Source of the DNA: an uncultured Prevotellaceae bacterium
GTDB lineage: Bacteria; Bacteroidota; Bacteroidia; Bacteroidales; Bacteroidaceae
Assembly: GCA_900318775.1 (NCBI GenBank)
Contig: ONLY01000002.1
Coordinates: 1 to 64,000, forward strand
Direction: 5' to 3'
DNA length: 64,000 bases
The notes beneath the pieces are model-generated. The model did not search any database. It was not told where the DNA came from and worked only from the letters and a program-made list of their open reading frames with translations. Every line of letters begins with the position of its first letter. Position 1 is the first letter of the stretch. Of this stretch, positions 43,354 through 52,442 are shown piece after piece. The position numbers and the translations under genes are program-made.

Positions 43354-43597
43354 AGGAAGCTTCAAGCTCCGTCCGTCAGTAAATCTGGTAAATTTACATG
43401 TAAGTTGGACACCGAGCGAAAGCGCATTCCTCCTATGATGGTCATATACCCATGACTTCCCCTTCCCTTTGGGAAGCATGTCATCCGTATATCCACCCCC
43501 TCATAGGTGTGAGCCGTTTTCCATTCTCCAACTTACAGGTATACCAGAACCTACTGACAGGGAATGCCAGCAGGCTCACACTCTATGTGTTGTGATG
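43311..43597 (+). ncRNA. highly structured, possibly pseudoknotted leader RNA
   Basis: After a TATCTTTG box (43311-43318) about 275 nt show nested and crossing complementarities. CACAACAC (43323-43330) pairs with GTGTTGTG (43587-43594) and closes the whole element. TGTAAGTTGGA (43399-43409) pairs with TCCAACTTACA (43527-43537). GTGTGAGCC (43507-43515) pairs with GGCTCACAC (43573-43581). The last two pairings cross, forming a pseudoknot. Local hairpins include GTCAT-ATACCC-ATGAC (43441-43456). The end is 40 nt before the ATG of the membrane-protein gene. It lacks tmRNA ends and RNase P consensus blocks. I do not recognise the family. Confidence 0.6.
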
Positions 43598-43636
43598 AGA
43601 CGAAAATAGTACTAACACCATCTTAATACCTAATAC

Positions 43637-44413
43637 ATGTTTAATTTATCAATTACCGATCATCAACCTGATGATAAAGAGCAATCCCAAATGGAGCTTT
43701 TGAAGCAACTGCATGAGCAATATGCCATTAATAACAATGCCAATTTGAGTAGCATTGTCACGTTGGTAGCTGCTATGATTGTGGTCGTAGGTTATTTTTT
43801 CTATGTGTACGTTCATTCTACTCTTAAATTCTCTGGAGATTGTAATTTGTTATATACAAATGGGAAATACAGTTTAGATGCCTTATTGATAATTTCCGTA
43901 GGGACAATTTTTGTCATTGAAGCTCTTTCCTGTTTGTGTGTCTATCAAGGCATAGCACAGCGCAAAGAACAATTTATCACTTATGCAATACGGGTAAAGA
44001 CCTTTGGTGAAAACTTTTTGAACGAATCCGATATTTTCCCAAAAGGGTATCATCCATTTGGGAAAAATGTGAAGGAAGCCATCCAAGGACTTTATGGCGA
44101 ACTATATACGTTGTTCAGTTTCACTAAACGTTTTCTTATCATTCTTGTTATTATAAAGCTGGCAGCTCATGTGTACTATTTCTCCCAATGGCCTTCTCCG
44201 GATTGGGATCTAGTGGGTATTCTGAGTGTTCTTTTTTCCTTCTTCGCCATTTTCTTGATTTTGGGATACGGTTGCTGCTATACACAAAAACAATATCATT
44301 CCTATTGTCTGAGGGAAAAGGAGTATGAAAAAATGGCATCCATAGAAATAAAAGAGGAGGCAAACAAACAATCTTTTATTTGTAAGATTTTAATGATATT
44401 TGAAAAGAAATAG
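43637..44413 (+). CDS. four-TM membrane protein of unknown function
   Basis: 258 aa. Four hydrophobic segments are seen at about residues 38-60, 80-103, 166-188 and 196-218. The segments between are polar and Lys/Gln-rich (KEQFITYAIRVKTFGENF; FPKGYHPFGKNVKEAIQGLY). No motif is recognised. The gene is more AT-rich than its neighbours. It follows the structured leader by 40 nt and precedes the protease gene by 49 bp. It may be the first gene of the cohesin/dockerin operon and serve in its export or sensing, but this is inference from position only. Confidence 0.78.
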   Translation: MFNLSITDHQPDDKEQSQMELLKQLHEQYAINNNANLSSIVTLVAAMIVVVGYFFYVYVHSTLKFSGDCNLLYTNGKYSLDALLIISVGTIFVIEALSCLCVYQGIAQRKEQFITYAIRVKTFGENFLNESDIFPKGYHPFGKNVKEAIQGLYGELYTLFSFTKRFLIILVIIKLAAHVYYFSQWPSPDWDLVGILSVLFSFFAIFLILGYGCCYTQKQYHSYCLREKEYEKMASIEIKEEANKQSFICKILMIFEKK

Positions 44414-44462
44414 TTGCTTACCATTGAATAATTTCAAACTAATCATAACCCCCAAACTAACT

Positions 44463-47400
44463 ATGAAAAAGAATTTATCTCTTTTATGTGCCACCATCGG
44501 ATTGTTGGTCAGCACATCGACATTCTCGCAGGTCAGCAATGACAACGAGGATGGAGTGAACAAAGTGGACGAACGGCAAATGTTGAGCTTTGTTCCTGGA
44601 CAAGCGATTGTGAAATTTAAGGATGAAAGTAGCATCCAAGTACAGAGAAATGCCAAGGGACGCTTCCGTGCCGCCAGCATCAATGCGGTAGATGCGGTGT
44701 TGCGTGACTTTGGTGTTGATGATATGGAGAAACTCTTTCCTGCAGCAACCCCCAAGCCACAGAACAAGTTGCGCAGAAAGGCTGCCCCTAATGGTGCGAT
44801 TGTGCAGGAAAAGAACCTGGACAAGGTCTTTTGGGTGAAGACGGGGGTCATGTCTTCCGACTCCACACAGCAATTGGTCAAGCGGTTGCAAGAGTTGCCT
44901 GACGTGGAATATGCAGAACCCAACTATTACGCCTATATCACCGCTGATATGCCGTCGGGACTGCCAACAGCTTCTATGACGGGAGATTCTCAGAAGATGA
45001 GGAAAGCTCCAGTTGTTACCACAACAGATGCAAGCGTGATTTGTGCGAACCCTAATCAGAATCCATTATATTTCCGTCAGTACGGCATCACACAGCAGAA
45101 GATTCATCAATTGTGGAACAAGCCTATCATTAACAATAAACGTCCTGTTATTGCCATCCTTGATACGGGTGTGGACATTACTCATCCCGACCTCGTGGAC
45201 AATCTCTGGACAAACACACAAGAGGCGGATGGAGAGACAGCCTACGATGATGACGGGAACGGTATTGTGGATGATGTGCATGGTTGGAACTTCGTAGAGG
45301 ATTATTACGATTTGACCGACCGAAATGGTCACGGAACGCATTGTGCAGGTATTGCCGCCGCAACCAATAATACAATCGGTATTGTCGGAGCCAACCCTCT
45401 GGCATTGATTATGCCTGTCAAGGTGATGTCCGACCGTGGTTTGGGCGATGTTGCAACCATTGTGCGCGGTATTGTTTATGCTGTGGATAATGGAGCAGAT
45501 GTGTTGAGCATGAGTTTTGGAGGAGAGACATTGCCTCAGGCGGAGAAGGACGCTTTGGATTATGCTTATCAGACCGCCATTCTTGTGGCATCTGCGGGCA
45601 ATAATGGAGCTAATATATACGATGTGGGTGGTACCATGTATCCTGCTGCCTACTATTTGGTATTAGGTGTGGAAGCAAGTGCATCTAATTTGCAACGTGC
45701 AAGTTTTAGTAACTATGACCCAGATGGTCCCATTTATAGTGAAGATGGAATAGATGGACACAATTATGAGGTGAGGGTACCTGGTGACAAGATATGGAGC
45801 ACCTTGCCCAATGGCAGGTATGACAAGCTGAGCGGAACATCCATGTCTGCACCACTTTTTGCTGGAGCTGTTTCTGCGTTGCTGATGGTGAAGGACTATC
45901 CATCGAAGGATGTGCTTTATGGTGACTTGATCCATCTGAACGCTGACTTTGCCCAGATTTACAGTGATGATACACCACGAACTCCTAAAATAGACCTTGT
46001 AGCCCTGAATGTGGATGATAATGTAGAAGGCAACAGCAATATTGATGGGCAGGTGGATGTTGGTGAAACCATCCGTTTCAGTCCTGTGCTGCGTAATACT
46101 TGGGCTAATGCAACAAACATTCAACTCCATTTAACAGTTGACCCAACCTATTCTGCATTTGTGAACATCGATAATCCCAACGTGGCATTTGGCAATAGTC
46201 TCTCGGCTTACGGCCGTGCAACTGCCCAGACACCGATAAGAGTTAATTTTGCTGATAATATTGGCAATAACACTCGTATAAAGTTTGTTTTCACAGTCAC
46301 TTGTCCTGAGAGTGCCGAATCTTTTTCGCAAGATGTTTATGTGACAGTTAATAATATGGTGAAGATTTATGGTATCATCTCTGAAGACAGAACGCTGACA
46401 GCTGACCATATTTATTATGTTAGCGATAATATTGCAATTTTAGAAGGCGCCACGCTGACCATTGAACCTGGAACCCGTCTGGAGTTTGCAGAAGGAAGGG
46501 GAATATCTTCATTAGGAACAATAGTGGCCAATGGTACTCCTGAAAACCCCATTATATTCAAAGGATACCAAGGTGCTTCATGGTCGGGAATCAGATCACG
46601 TCTTTCAAACAAATACACCCCTGCTGATACCATTTCGTATTGTATTATTTCAGACCTCTTTTCTACTACTATTGGTCCTCGGATAGGTTATCACCTGCAA
46701 ATTCCTTATCCTTATATGGAAGACTGCGTTATAACGACTATATATGAGTGTCAGGATCTATTCCATATAGAGGGTGTAAGAAATAATATCACTATTCAAG
46801 CACCAAATGCCTCCCCTGGTGATATATCCAATTATCTTGGTTATTGCAACATTGTAAACATTGAAGATAAGCCAACGTCTAACGGATGGGCTTGGTATCA
46901 GCGTCTACCTTTATACAGCCAACTTTATTATTGTAACTATTTCAATAATTTCATTAATGGTGATAAATATTATTCTTTAGGTTCACGGGTATCGCAACCT
47001 CAAATTAATCATTCCGACCATCCTTCCTACCTGGGAACAAGTCGAGAAGATATTATCCGTCCATATATATATGAAATAGGAAATGGACCCGAAACTTTTG
47101 TTCAAGTGGACCTTAGCAATATGCCCACACGTCCATACGCAGAGGCTCATGGTATCGTTTGGAAAGTTGTAGTCAATGGATATGATGCACAAGATGAGTT
47201 CGAAGAGTTGGCGCCGCTTGGTGTAGGTAAGCATAAGTTTGAAGTGTATTTCAATCGTCCGATGAATAAGGCTGTGGCTCCTCAGATTACATTCGGTGTG
47301 CGTGAGCCTTACACCCAGCATGCCGTCAATGAAGATGGTGAGGACTCTGGTTGGAACGACGAAGGAACGATTTATACGGCATACGTCACCATTTCAGGCA

Positions 47401-48479
47401 AGACGATGAGTGACGGTCTCAACCGAATTTATGTGCAGGGCGCGGAGGATAATGAGTACTTTGAGTGTCCGTACGAGAAGACACGTTTCAACGTCAACAT
47501 TAATGCCGCTGGTTCGTTGGCAACAGGGTTTGCGGCTGATGCAGGTATGGGACGAGTGGATTTGACTTGGAATAACGAGAACAACGACTTTGACGATGCG
47601 ATGGGATTCAACGTGTATCGCTATACGGTTGAATCGGAAACTCCGACAGAACCTGTTTGCCTCAACACGGAAGTTTTGGATGTGGAGACGACGTCCTTTA
47701 CGGATTACAGCGTGACTCCAGGCGAGACTTACTATTATTATTATAAGGTATTGAGCACCGACCTGCAGGAATATGATGTGTCGAACGTGGTGGCTGCGAC
47801 TCCTTTGACTTCAGAACAGGGCGATGCTAATGGTTCTGGTGATGTGGACGTGGCGGATGTCATCACGACTGTGAACTATGCTGCAGGCATGAGTCCTAAG
47901 CCTTTCATCTTCGAGGCTGCCGACATGAACGCTGACCTTCACATTGACATCCTTGACGTGGTGGGCATCATCCAGAAGATTCTCAACCCAAGTGCGAGTG
48001 CCAAAGCGCGTATGACAGCGGTTGCTACCTATACGGTAGAGGATGGCATTGTCTATGTGGAGACTCCTGTGGATTTGGCTGGTGTGCAGCTGCAATTGAA
48101 TGCGCCTGAGCAGACAACACCCGAGGTGCTGAAGGCTTTGAATGGCTTTGAGCATGCTTCGGCTTGGTTGACGAATGAGGACTACCTCTTCTTGGGCTAC
48201 AACATGAGCGGCAAGACGATTCCTGCCGGTCGTCATGCCCTGCTGAATATTGGTGGTGCAGCACAGCTCCGCAGCCTCCGACTGAGTGACACAATGGGCA
48301 GCAATGTGATAGCCGAGGCTGGCAACACGACAGCCATCGAGATGCAGACCGCCAAAGTGCTCATCAACACACGAGGCATCTACAACCTGAATGGTCAGAA
48401 GGTGGCAGGAAAGGCTGAGGACTTGGAGAAGTTGCCAAAGGGAGTGTATGTGGTTGACGGAGTCAAAATCGTGAAATAA
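44463..48479 (+). CDS. secreted subtilisin-like (S8) protease with dockerin and sorting tail
   Basis: 1338 aa from MKKNLSLLCATIGLLVSTST (ATG 44463). A signal peptide (about 1-22) is followed by an I9-like propeptide (VPGQAIVKFKDESS to LPDVEYAEPNYYAYI). The S8 domain has Asp234 (ILDTGVDITHPD), His290 (NGHGTHCAGIAA) and Ser460 (SGTSMSAPLFAGA), so the triad is complete. A CARDB/hybrid-type region, beta-helix-like region and FN3-like segment (~1010-1110) follow. A type I dockerin sits at about 1118-1180 (GDANGSGDVDVADVITTVNY and ADMNADLHIDILDVVGII), then a cohesin-like beta domain and the T9SS-like tail IYNLNGQKVAGKAEDLEKLP. It is probably an extracellular protease attached to a complex. The scaffold gene starts 1 bp after its stop. 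Confidence 0.93.
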   Translation: MKKNLSLLCATIGLLVSTSTFSQVSNDNEDGVNKVDERQMLSFVPGQAIVKFKDESSIQVQRNAKGRFRAASINAVDAVLRDFGVDDMEKLFPAATPKPQNKLRRKAAPNGAIVQEKNLDKVFWVKTGVMSSDSTQQLVKRLQELPDVEYAEPNYYAYITADMPSGLPTASMTGDSQKMRKAPVVTTTDASVICANPNQNPLYFRQYGITQQKIHQLWNKPIINNKRPVIAILDTGVDITHPDLVDNLWTNTQEADGETAYDDDGNGIVDDVHGWNFVEDYYDLTDRNGHGTHCAGIAAATNNTIGIVGANPLALIMPVKVMSDRGLGDVATIVRGIVYAVDNGADVLSMSFGGETLPQAEKDALDYAYQTAILVASAGNNGANIYDVGGTMYPAAYYLVLGVEASASNLQRASFSNYDPDGPIYSEDGIDGHNYEVRVPGDKIWSTLPNGRYDKLSGTSMSAPLFAGAVSALLMVKDYPSKDVLYGDLIHLNADFAQIYSDDTPRTPKIDLVALNVDDNVEGNSNIDGQVDVGETIRFSPVLRNTWANATNIQLHLTVDPTYSAFVNIDNPNVAFGNSLSAYGRATAQTPIRVNFADNIGNNTRIKFVFTVTCPESAESFSQDVYVTVNNMVKIYGIISEDRTLTADHIYYVSDNIAILEGATLTIEPGTRLEFAEGRGISSLGTIVANGTPENPIIFKGYQGASWSGIRSRLSNKYTPADTISYCIISDLFSTTIGPRIGYHLQIPYPYMEDCVITTIYECQDLFHIEGVRNNITIQAPNASPGDISNYLGYCNIVNIEDKPTSNGWAWYQRLPLYSQLYYCNYFNNFINGDKYYSLGSRVSQPQINHSDHPSYLGTSREDIIRPYIYEIGNGPETFVQVDLSNMPTRPYAEAHGIVWKVVVNGYDAQDEFEELAPLGVGKHKFEVYFNRPMNKAVAPQITFGVREPYTQHAVNEDGEDSGWNDEGTIYTAYVTISGKTMSDGLNRIYVQGAEDNEYFECPYEKTRFNVNINAAGSLATGFAADAGMGRVDLTWNNENNDFDDAMGFNVYRYTVESETPTEPVCLNTEVLDVETTSFTDYSVTPGETYYYYYKVLSTDLQEYDVSNVVAATPLTSEQGDANGSGDVDVADVITTVNYAAGMSPKPFIFEAADMNADLHIDILDVVGIIQKILNPSASAKARMTAVATYTVEDGIVYVETPVDLAGVQLQLNAPEQTTPEVLKALNGFEHASAWLTNEDYLFLGYNMSGKTIPAGRHALLNIGGAAQLRSLRLSDTMGSNVIAEAGNTTAIEMQTAKVLINTRGIYNLNGQKVAGKAEDLEKLPKGVYVVDGVKIVK

Positions 48480-48480
48480 T

Positions 48481-50613
48481 ATGAGAAGGTTGCTATTGAG
48501 TATGGCAGGATGGTTGGCGTTGCTGACCATCCATGCCGACAACCTCATCAACATTTCTTCGGTGCAAGGTATACCGAACGAAGAGGTGACGGTAAGTGTT
48601 TCGCTGCAGAACAGCGACGCAGTGGCAGCCTTGCAACTGACCATTCCGCTAGATGAGCAGCTGACGCTTGTTGAAGGTTCGGAAACGCTTGGAGCCCGTG
48701 CCACAGACCATCAGGTGACTGTAGGAGTGAAGGATGGTGTGTTGAACGTGATGCTATATTCGCTCAACATGACTGCCTTGAGCGGCACGAGTGGTGAGGT
48801 GCTCAGCTTCAAACTGAAGTTGGGCAGAGAACCCAAGGATATCAATCTCACTCCCTCGCAAACGGTGTTGACACAGACAGACGGACAACCAACATCGGTG
48901 TCCAGTCAGAGCGGAAGTGTGAGCATCCGCACGGCAAAGGCGCAGTACGGCAGCATGAACGTCGATTTTGGACATATCCCCATCCGTGAGACTTACACAC
49001 AGACGGTTTCGGTGACGAATGTGGGCAATGAGCCGTTGACCATCACGGCGCTGAACTTCTCGGACGATGATGTGTTTTCGAGCACGACCACCTTGCCGCT
49101 GATTGTTGAGGCTGGAGACACGGAGGAGCTGAATGTGACTTATCAGCCTGTGGAACGTGGCAGTGTGGAAGAGACCATGCAGGTGATGTGTAACAACATC
49201 TCGAAACTGAACACCATCACGCTCGTGGCTGACCCGTTTGCTGTGAACGAACTGCATGTGCAGAATGCCAGCGGCGTAAGCGATGAGGAAGTGACCATCC
49301 ATCTGACGATGAACAATATGGATGACATCACAGGCTTCCAGTTCGAGTTTGCTTTGCCTGATGCCTTGAAGTATGTGGATGGAAGTTTTGCTTTGTCTGA
49401 CCGCAAGGTTGACCATTCGTTGTTGGCAACCATGAACGGGGGTGTGCTTCGTGCCATCAGCTATTCATCAAACAACACGGCCTTTACTGGGAATGATGGA
49501 GAGATTGCCTCGTTCCGTGTGAAACTGGATGGTCGGAATGGTTTGACACTTGAAGCACAGAAGGCTGTATTGACAGCACAAATCAAAAATATCACCACAG
49601 ATGTGCTGTCTGCCAAGTATGGTGGGTATGTTAACATCACGAGTCCTCAACTCTCGGTGCAGAACAACATTGACATGGGACGTGTACCCGTGACGGAGGA
49701 CTGCACATACGAACTGTCACTTTATAATTATGGCGGTGCACCATTGAATGTGTCTCGTGTGGTGTTCGACAACGAGGCACTGAGCGTGAAAGAGACGTTG
49801 CCCCTGACCATTGCCGCAGGAGAAAGCAAGACGCTGACGGTGGAGTACAACAGTATTGATGAGAAGGATTTCTCGGCGACGATGCAGATTTACAGCAATG
49901 ACCCCGACCAACGATTGGTGAACATTGCTATGACGGGTAATAGATTTGCGCCCAATTATTTGGATGCAGATGCTAAAGATGCATTAATGGGTTCTGATTT
50001 GCGAGTGAATATCAGTCTTGACAATTATGATGCCATCAATGGCTTCCAGTTTGACGTGAAGATTCCAACAAAAAACAATGTAGCGGTGTATCGTCCTCAA
50101 ACGAATGGAGTGTCGTTCACCTCAAGGGCAACAGGCATGAATGCCGAAGTGCGTCAGATAGATGATACGACGGTACGTTACTTTTGCTATTTCTTGGGTG
50201 ACATAAGCATTGACCGCGAGAATGGCAATGTGATGAAATTGTCGTTCGAACCGACAGGGGCGCTGGCAGATGGAACTTATCAGCTGCAAGTAACAGACAT
50301 CAAGTTGGGTACATCCGGTTTGGCGGATAAGTATGCGGGTACAAGCACGTTGACCAGCACGTTTGATGTGTTCGATTTGCAGTTGGGTGATGTGAATGGC
50401 GATGATGGCGTGACAATCTTCGATGCAGTTCAAGTTGTCAGCTATATTTTAGAGAATAATCCCACTCCGTTTGTTGAGCCAGCTGCTGATATCAATGGCG
50501 ATGGGGATATCACTATTTTCGATGCTGTGTCTATCGTTGACATTATCTTGAATCAGCAAGCAAGCGCTAAACAAAGGCTATATGAACCACAACGGGAACT
50601 GGAACCACAGTAA
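48481..50613 (+). CDS. secreted scaffold with three cohesin-like domains and a dockerin
   Basis: 710 aa. The signal peptide is about residues 1-19. Three cohesin-like domains (about 20-150, 255-385 and 490-625) are recognised by recurring VSLQNSDAVAALQLTIPL, LTMNNMDDITGFQFEFALP and ISLDNYDAINGFQFDVKIP strands. Two ASPM/SPD-2/Hydin-like spacers separate them (VTNVGNEPLTITALNFSDDD and LYNYGGAPLNVSRVVFDNEA). The C-terminus has a dockerin at 636-690 (GDVNGDDGVTIFDAVQVVSY and ADINGDGDITIFDAVSIVDI). Cohesins bind dockerins with calcium. It would therefore link dockerin proteins such as the protease encoded just before, and itself dock onto another cohesin. There is no sorting tail of its own. Confidence 0.88.
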   Translation: MRRLLLSMAGWLALLTIHADNLINISSVQGIPNEEVTVSVSLQNSDAVAALQLTIPLDEQLTLVEGSETLGARATDHQVTVGVKDGVLNVMLYSLNMTALSGTSGEVLSFKLKLGREPKDINLTPSQTVLTQTDGQPTSVSSQSGSVSIRTAKAQYGSMNVDFGHIPIRETYTQTVSVTNVGNEPLTITALNFSDDDVFSSTTTLPLIVEAGDTEELNVTYQPVERGSVEETMQVMCNNISKLNTITLVADPFAVNELHVQNASGVSDEEVTIHLTMNNMDDITGFQFEFALPDALKYVDGSFALSDRKVDHSLLATMNGGVLRAISYSSNNTAFTGNDGEIASFRVKLDGRNGLTLEAQKAVLTAQIKNITTDVLSAKYGGYVNITSPQLSVQNNIDMGRVPVTEDCTYELSLYNYGGAPLNVSRVVFDNEALSVKETLPLTIAAGESKTLTVEYNSIDEKDFSATMQIYSNDPDQRLVNIAMTGNRFAPNYLDADAKDALMGSDLRVNISLDNYDAINGFQFDVKIPTKNNVAVYRPQTNGVSFTSRATGMNAEVRQIDDTTVRYFCYFLGDISIDRENGNVMKLSFEPTGALADGTYQLQVTDIKLGTSGLADKYAGTSTLTSTFDVFDLQLGDVNGDDGVTIFDAVQVVSYILENNPTPFVEPAADINGDGDITIFDAVSIVDIILNQQASAKQRLYEPQRELEPQ

Positions 50614-50637
50614 TAAATAATTCAAACATATTGAAAG

Positions 50638-51849
50638 ATGAAAAGAAAATTGCTTTTATTTACTGCCACATTATTATACTTGCTAAATGCTATAGCGCAA
50701 AACGCAGTTGTTGTGCCAAATGTAGCGGTCCCACAAGGGAAAACAGGTGTAATTAGTGTTCAATTGAATAACGACAAGGAGTATACGGCGTTCACGCTGA
50801 AACTGAATTTGCCAGCAGGAATCAGCGTTGTTGCAGATTCAGAAACCAAGGGTGCCCGTATGGCGAATAGCCATAGCCTCTCTGTGAGTGGAACAACGGG
50901 TACCGTGGGCGTAGGATGCCTTTCCTCTGCAAATGCTCTGTTTTCAGGAACTAGTGGTGAGCTTTTCACTATCACGGTTGCTGCAGATGCAGGACTTGAT
51001 GTAGGTGATGTACTGAATGCATCCGTGACTGAAGCAAGATTCTCAACCACCTCGGGAGATGAACTCCTTGCCGACGTGAACTTCACCATCACAATTGCTG
51101 ATCCACGTATCGTCCTTGACGAGAACTCCACAACGGCTCCTGAGGACGCAGATGGAGTGAATGTTCTTGTGAGGCGCACCATCAATGCGAACGAATGGAG
51201 CACCATTTGCCTGCCTTTCGCCATGAGTGTAGCCCAGGTGGAAGCAGCATTTGGCGATGATGTGGAGTTGGCTGATTTCAATGGCATCGAATCGACATCA
51301 GATGGAGACAATAATGTTACCGAGATTATGGTGAAGTTTGACGATGCCACAGCGATTGAAGCGAACCACCCGTACCTTATCAAAGTTAGTTCTGCTATCA
51401 GTGAGTTCACGGTGGATGGTGTGGATATTGCACTGGAGGATGAACCTTCGGTAGATAAGGATGAGTATAGGACAGGGGCTGGAACGAAAAAGGATCCGTA
51501 CGTTTATCATTACAACAGTTTTGTTGGTACGTATGTGGCAGACACGGATGTGCCAAATACATGTCTTTTCCTTAGTGGTAACAAGTTTTGGTATTCAACA
51601 GGATTGACGAAGATGAAGGCCTTCCGGGGGTACTTTGATTTCTATGATGTGTTGGCAGAGGCGGATAATCACCCTGCGTCAAGCAAGATACGTTTCAACA
51701 TCGGTGGTGGTACGACAGCTATTGAGGGTTGTATAACCGTCTCTGCCGAAGAGGGAATTTGGCACACACTCGATGGCCGCTCACTCAGTAGCAAGCCTGC
51801 AACGAAAGGTGTTTATATTGTGAATAGAAAGAAAGTTTTGATCAAATAA
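50638..51849 (+). CDS. secreted single-cohesin protein with T9SS-like tail
   Basis: 403 aa. The signal peptide is residues 1-20 (ending LLNAIA). A cohesin-like domain spans ~22-160 (VPQGKTGVISVQLNNDKEYT, LFSGTSGELFTITVAA). A Bacteroidetes C-terminal region (NANEWSTICLPFAMSVAQVE, LIKVSSAISEFTVDGVDIAL) follows, then the tail WHTLDGRSLSSKPATKG to YIVNRKKVLIK. With the dockerins in the two preceding genes this could be the surface-exported anchor cohesin. It lies 24 bp after the scaffold gene, in the same operon. Confidence 0.87.
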   Translation: MKRKLLLFTATLLYLLNAIAQNAVVVPNVAVPQGKTGVISVQLNNDKEYTAFTLKLNLPAGISVVADSETKGARMANSHSLSVSGTTGTVGVGCLSSANALFSGTSGELFTITVAADAGLDVGDVLNASVTEARFSTTSGDELLADVNFTITIADPRIVLDENSTTAPEDADGVNVLVRRTINANEWSTICLPFAMSVAQVEAAFGDDVELADFNGIESTSDGDNNVTEIMVKFDDATAIEANHPYLIKVSSAISEFTVDGVDIALEDEPSVDKDEYRTGAGTKKDPYVYHYNSFVGTYVADTDVPNTCLFLSGNKFWYSTGLTKMKAFRGYFDFYDVLAEADNHPASSKIRFNIGGGTTAIEGCITVSAEEGIWHTLDGRSLSSKPATKGVYIVNRKKVLIK

Positions 51850-51863
51850 GAAAGGGTAGGCAT

Positions 51864-52070
51864 ATGGAAAAAAAAACATATCTGGCTCCGCAGATGCGGA
51901 TACATACACTTTATAGAAAGATGGCTCCTTTCTGCAGCAGTCCTGTTCGTAGCCAAAGCAGTGGTGGTGCGGATGTGGATCTTGGTTATGGTGGCGTGGA
52001 CGAAGAGGGTATAGTCAATCCTTCTGCCAAAAGACGTGGATTCAGCGATTATGACAGTGACTTGTGGTAA
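51864..52070 (+). CDS. small protein with GYGGVDEEG...AKRRG C-terminus
   Basis: 68 aa, 14 bp after the single-cohesin gene and clearly in the same operon. The N-terminus KKTYLAPQMRIHTL and the C-terminal half GADVDLGYGGVDEEGIVNPS-AKRRG resemble short Bacteroidales proteins that follow secreted-protein genes. It has no signal peptide. The Gly/Asp-rich core followed by a basic AKRRG could be a processing or recognition tag, but the role is unknown. Confidence 0.7.
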   Translation: MEKKTYLAPQMRIHTLYRKMAPFCSSPVRSQSSGGADVDLGYGGVDEEGIVNPSAKRRGFSDYDSDLW

Positions 52071-52139
52071 ATAATGGGACGAGCCTGCCTCTTTGTAAAC
52101 AACACACAACGGGTCTTTTGTCAAATCTGACCTCAACTG

Positions 52140-52437
52140 AAACAGGTTTTCATTCTAAAGATATATAAAGCCCCAAAGCAATCTAACATGGACACCTTGC
52201 AATAACTTGCCCCACCCCCCCGATGTCCGTATGCTCTTCTGCTTCGTCTTCGTTCCTTGACTCGCAGAAAAGCACTACCATCCCCTATCGAACCGAAAAG
52301 GATTATCAATCTTTTTTCGGTTCGGTGTCCGTGCTTGTTCTCCGTATGTAGCATAATCGGAAACTCTTGCAACATAATCACAAGGAGGTGTGTAGAGAAA
52401 GAGTTACCTTTGTGGCATAATCGCTTAAAACCTGTTT
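52140..52437. mobile_element. possible ~300-bp MITE-like element with short inverted ends
   Basis: AAACAGGTTTT (52140-52150) and AAAACCTGTTT (52427-52437) form 11-bp perfect inverted ends around 276 bp with no gene. Inside are a hairpin (CGAACCGAAAA around 52279-52315) and the TACCTTTG box of the GH3 gene (52405-52412). A minus-strand open frame over it looks like a repeat-encoded shadow. No flanking target duplication was identified, so the call is tentative. Confidence 0.35.
52405..52412 (+). promoter_or_regulatory. -7 box of the GH3 gene
   Basis: TACCTTTG, 30 bp before the ATG at 52443. No TTTG stands at the usual distance. Confidence 0.6.
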
Positions 52438-52442
52438 TTCAT

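Noticed and set aside
43311-43597. RNase P RNA or tmRNA
   Set aside because: It has no GAGGAAAGTCC block or its 3' partner, no tRNA-like acceptor ending in CCA, and it is too short for RNase P.
52133-52381. Minus-strand open frame of 82 codons before the GH3 gene
   Set aside because: It lies inside the putative repeat element, is rich in Arg/Gly with no domain, and looks like a repeat-encoded shadow.
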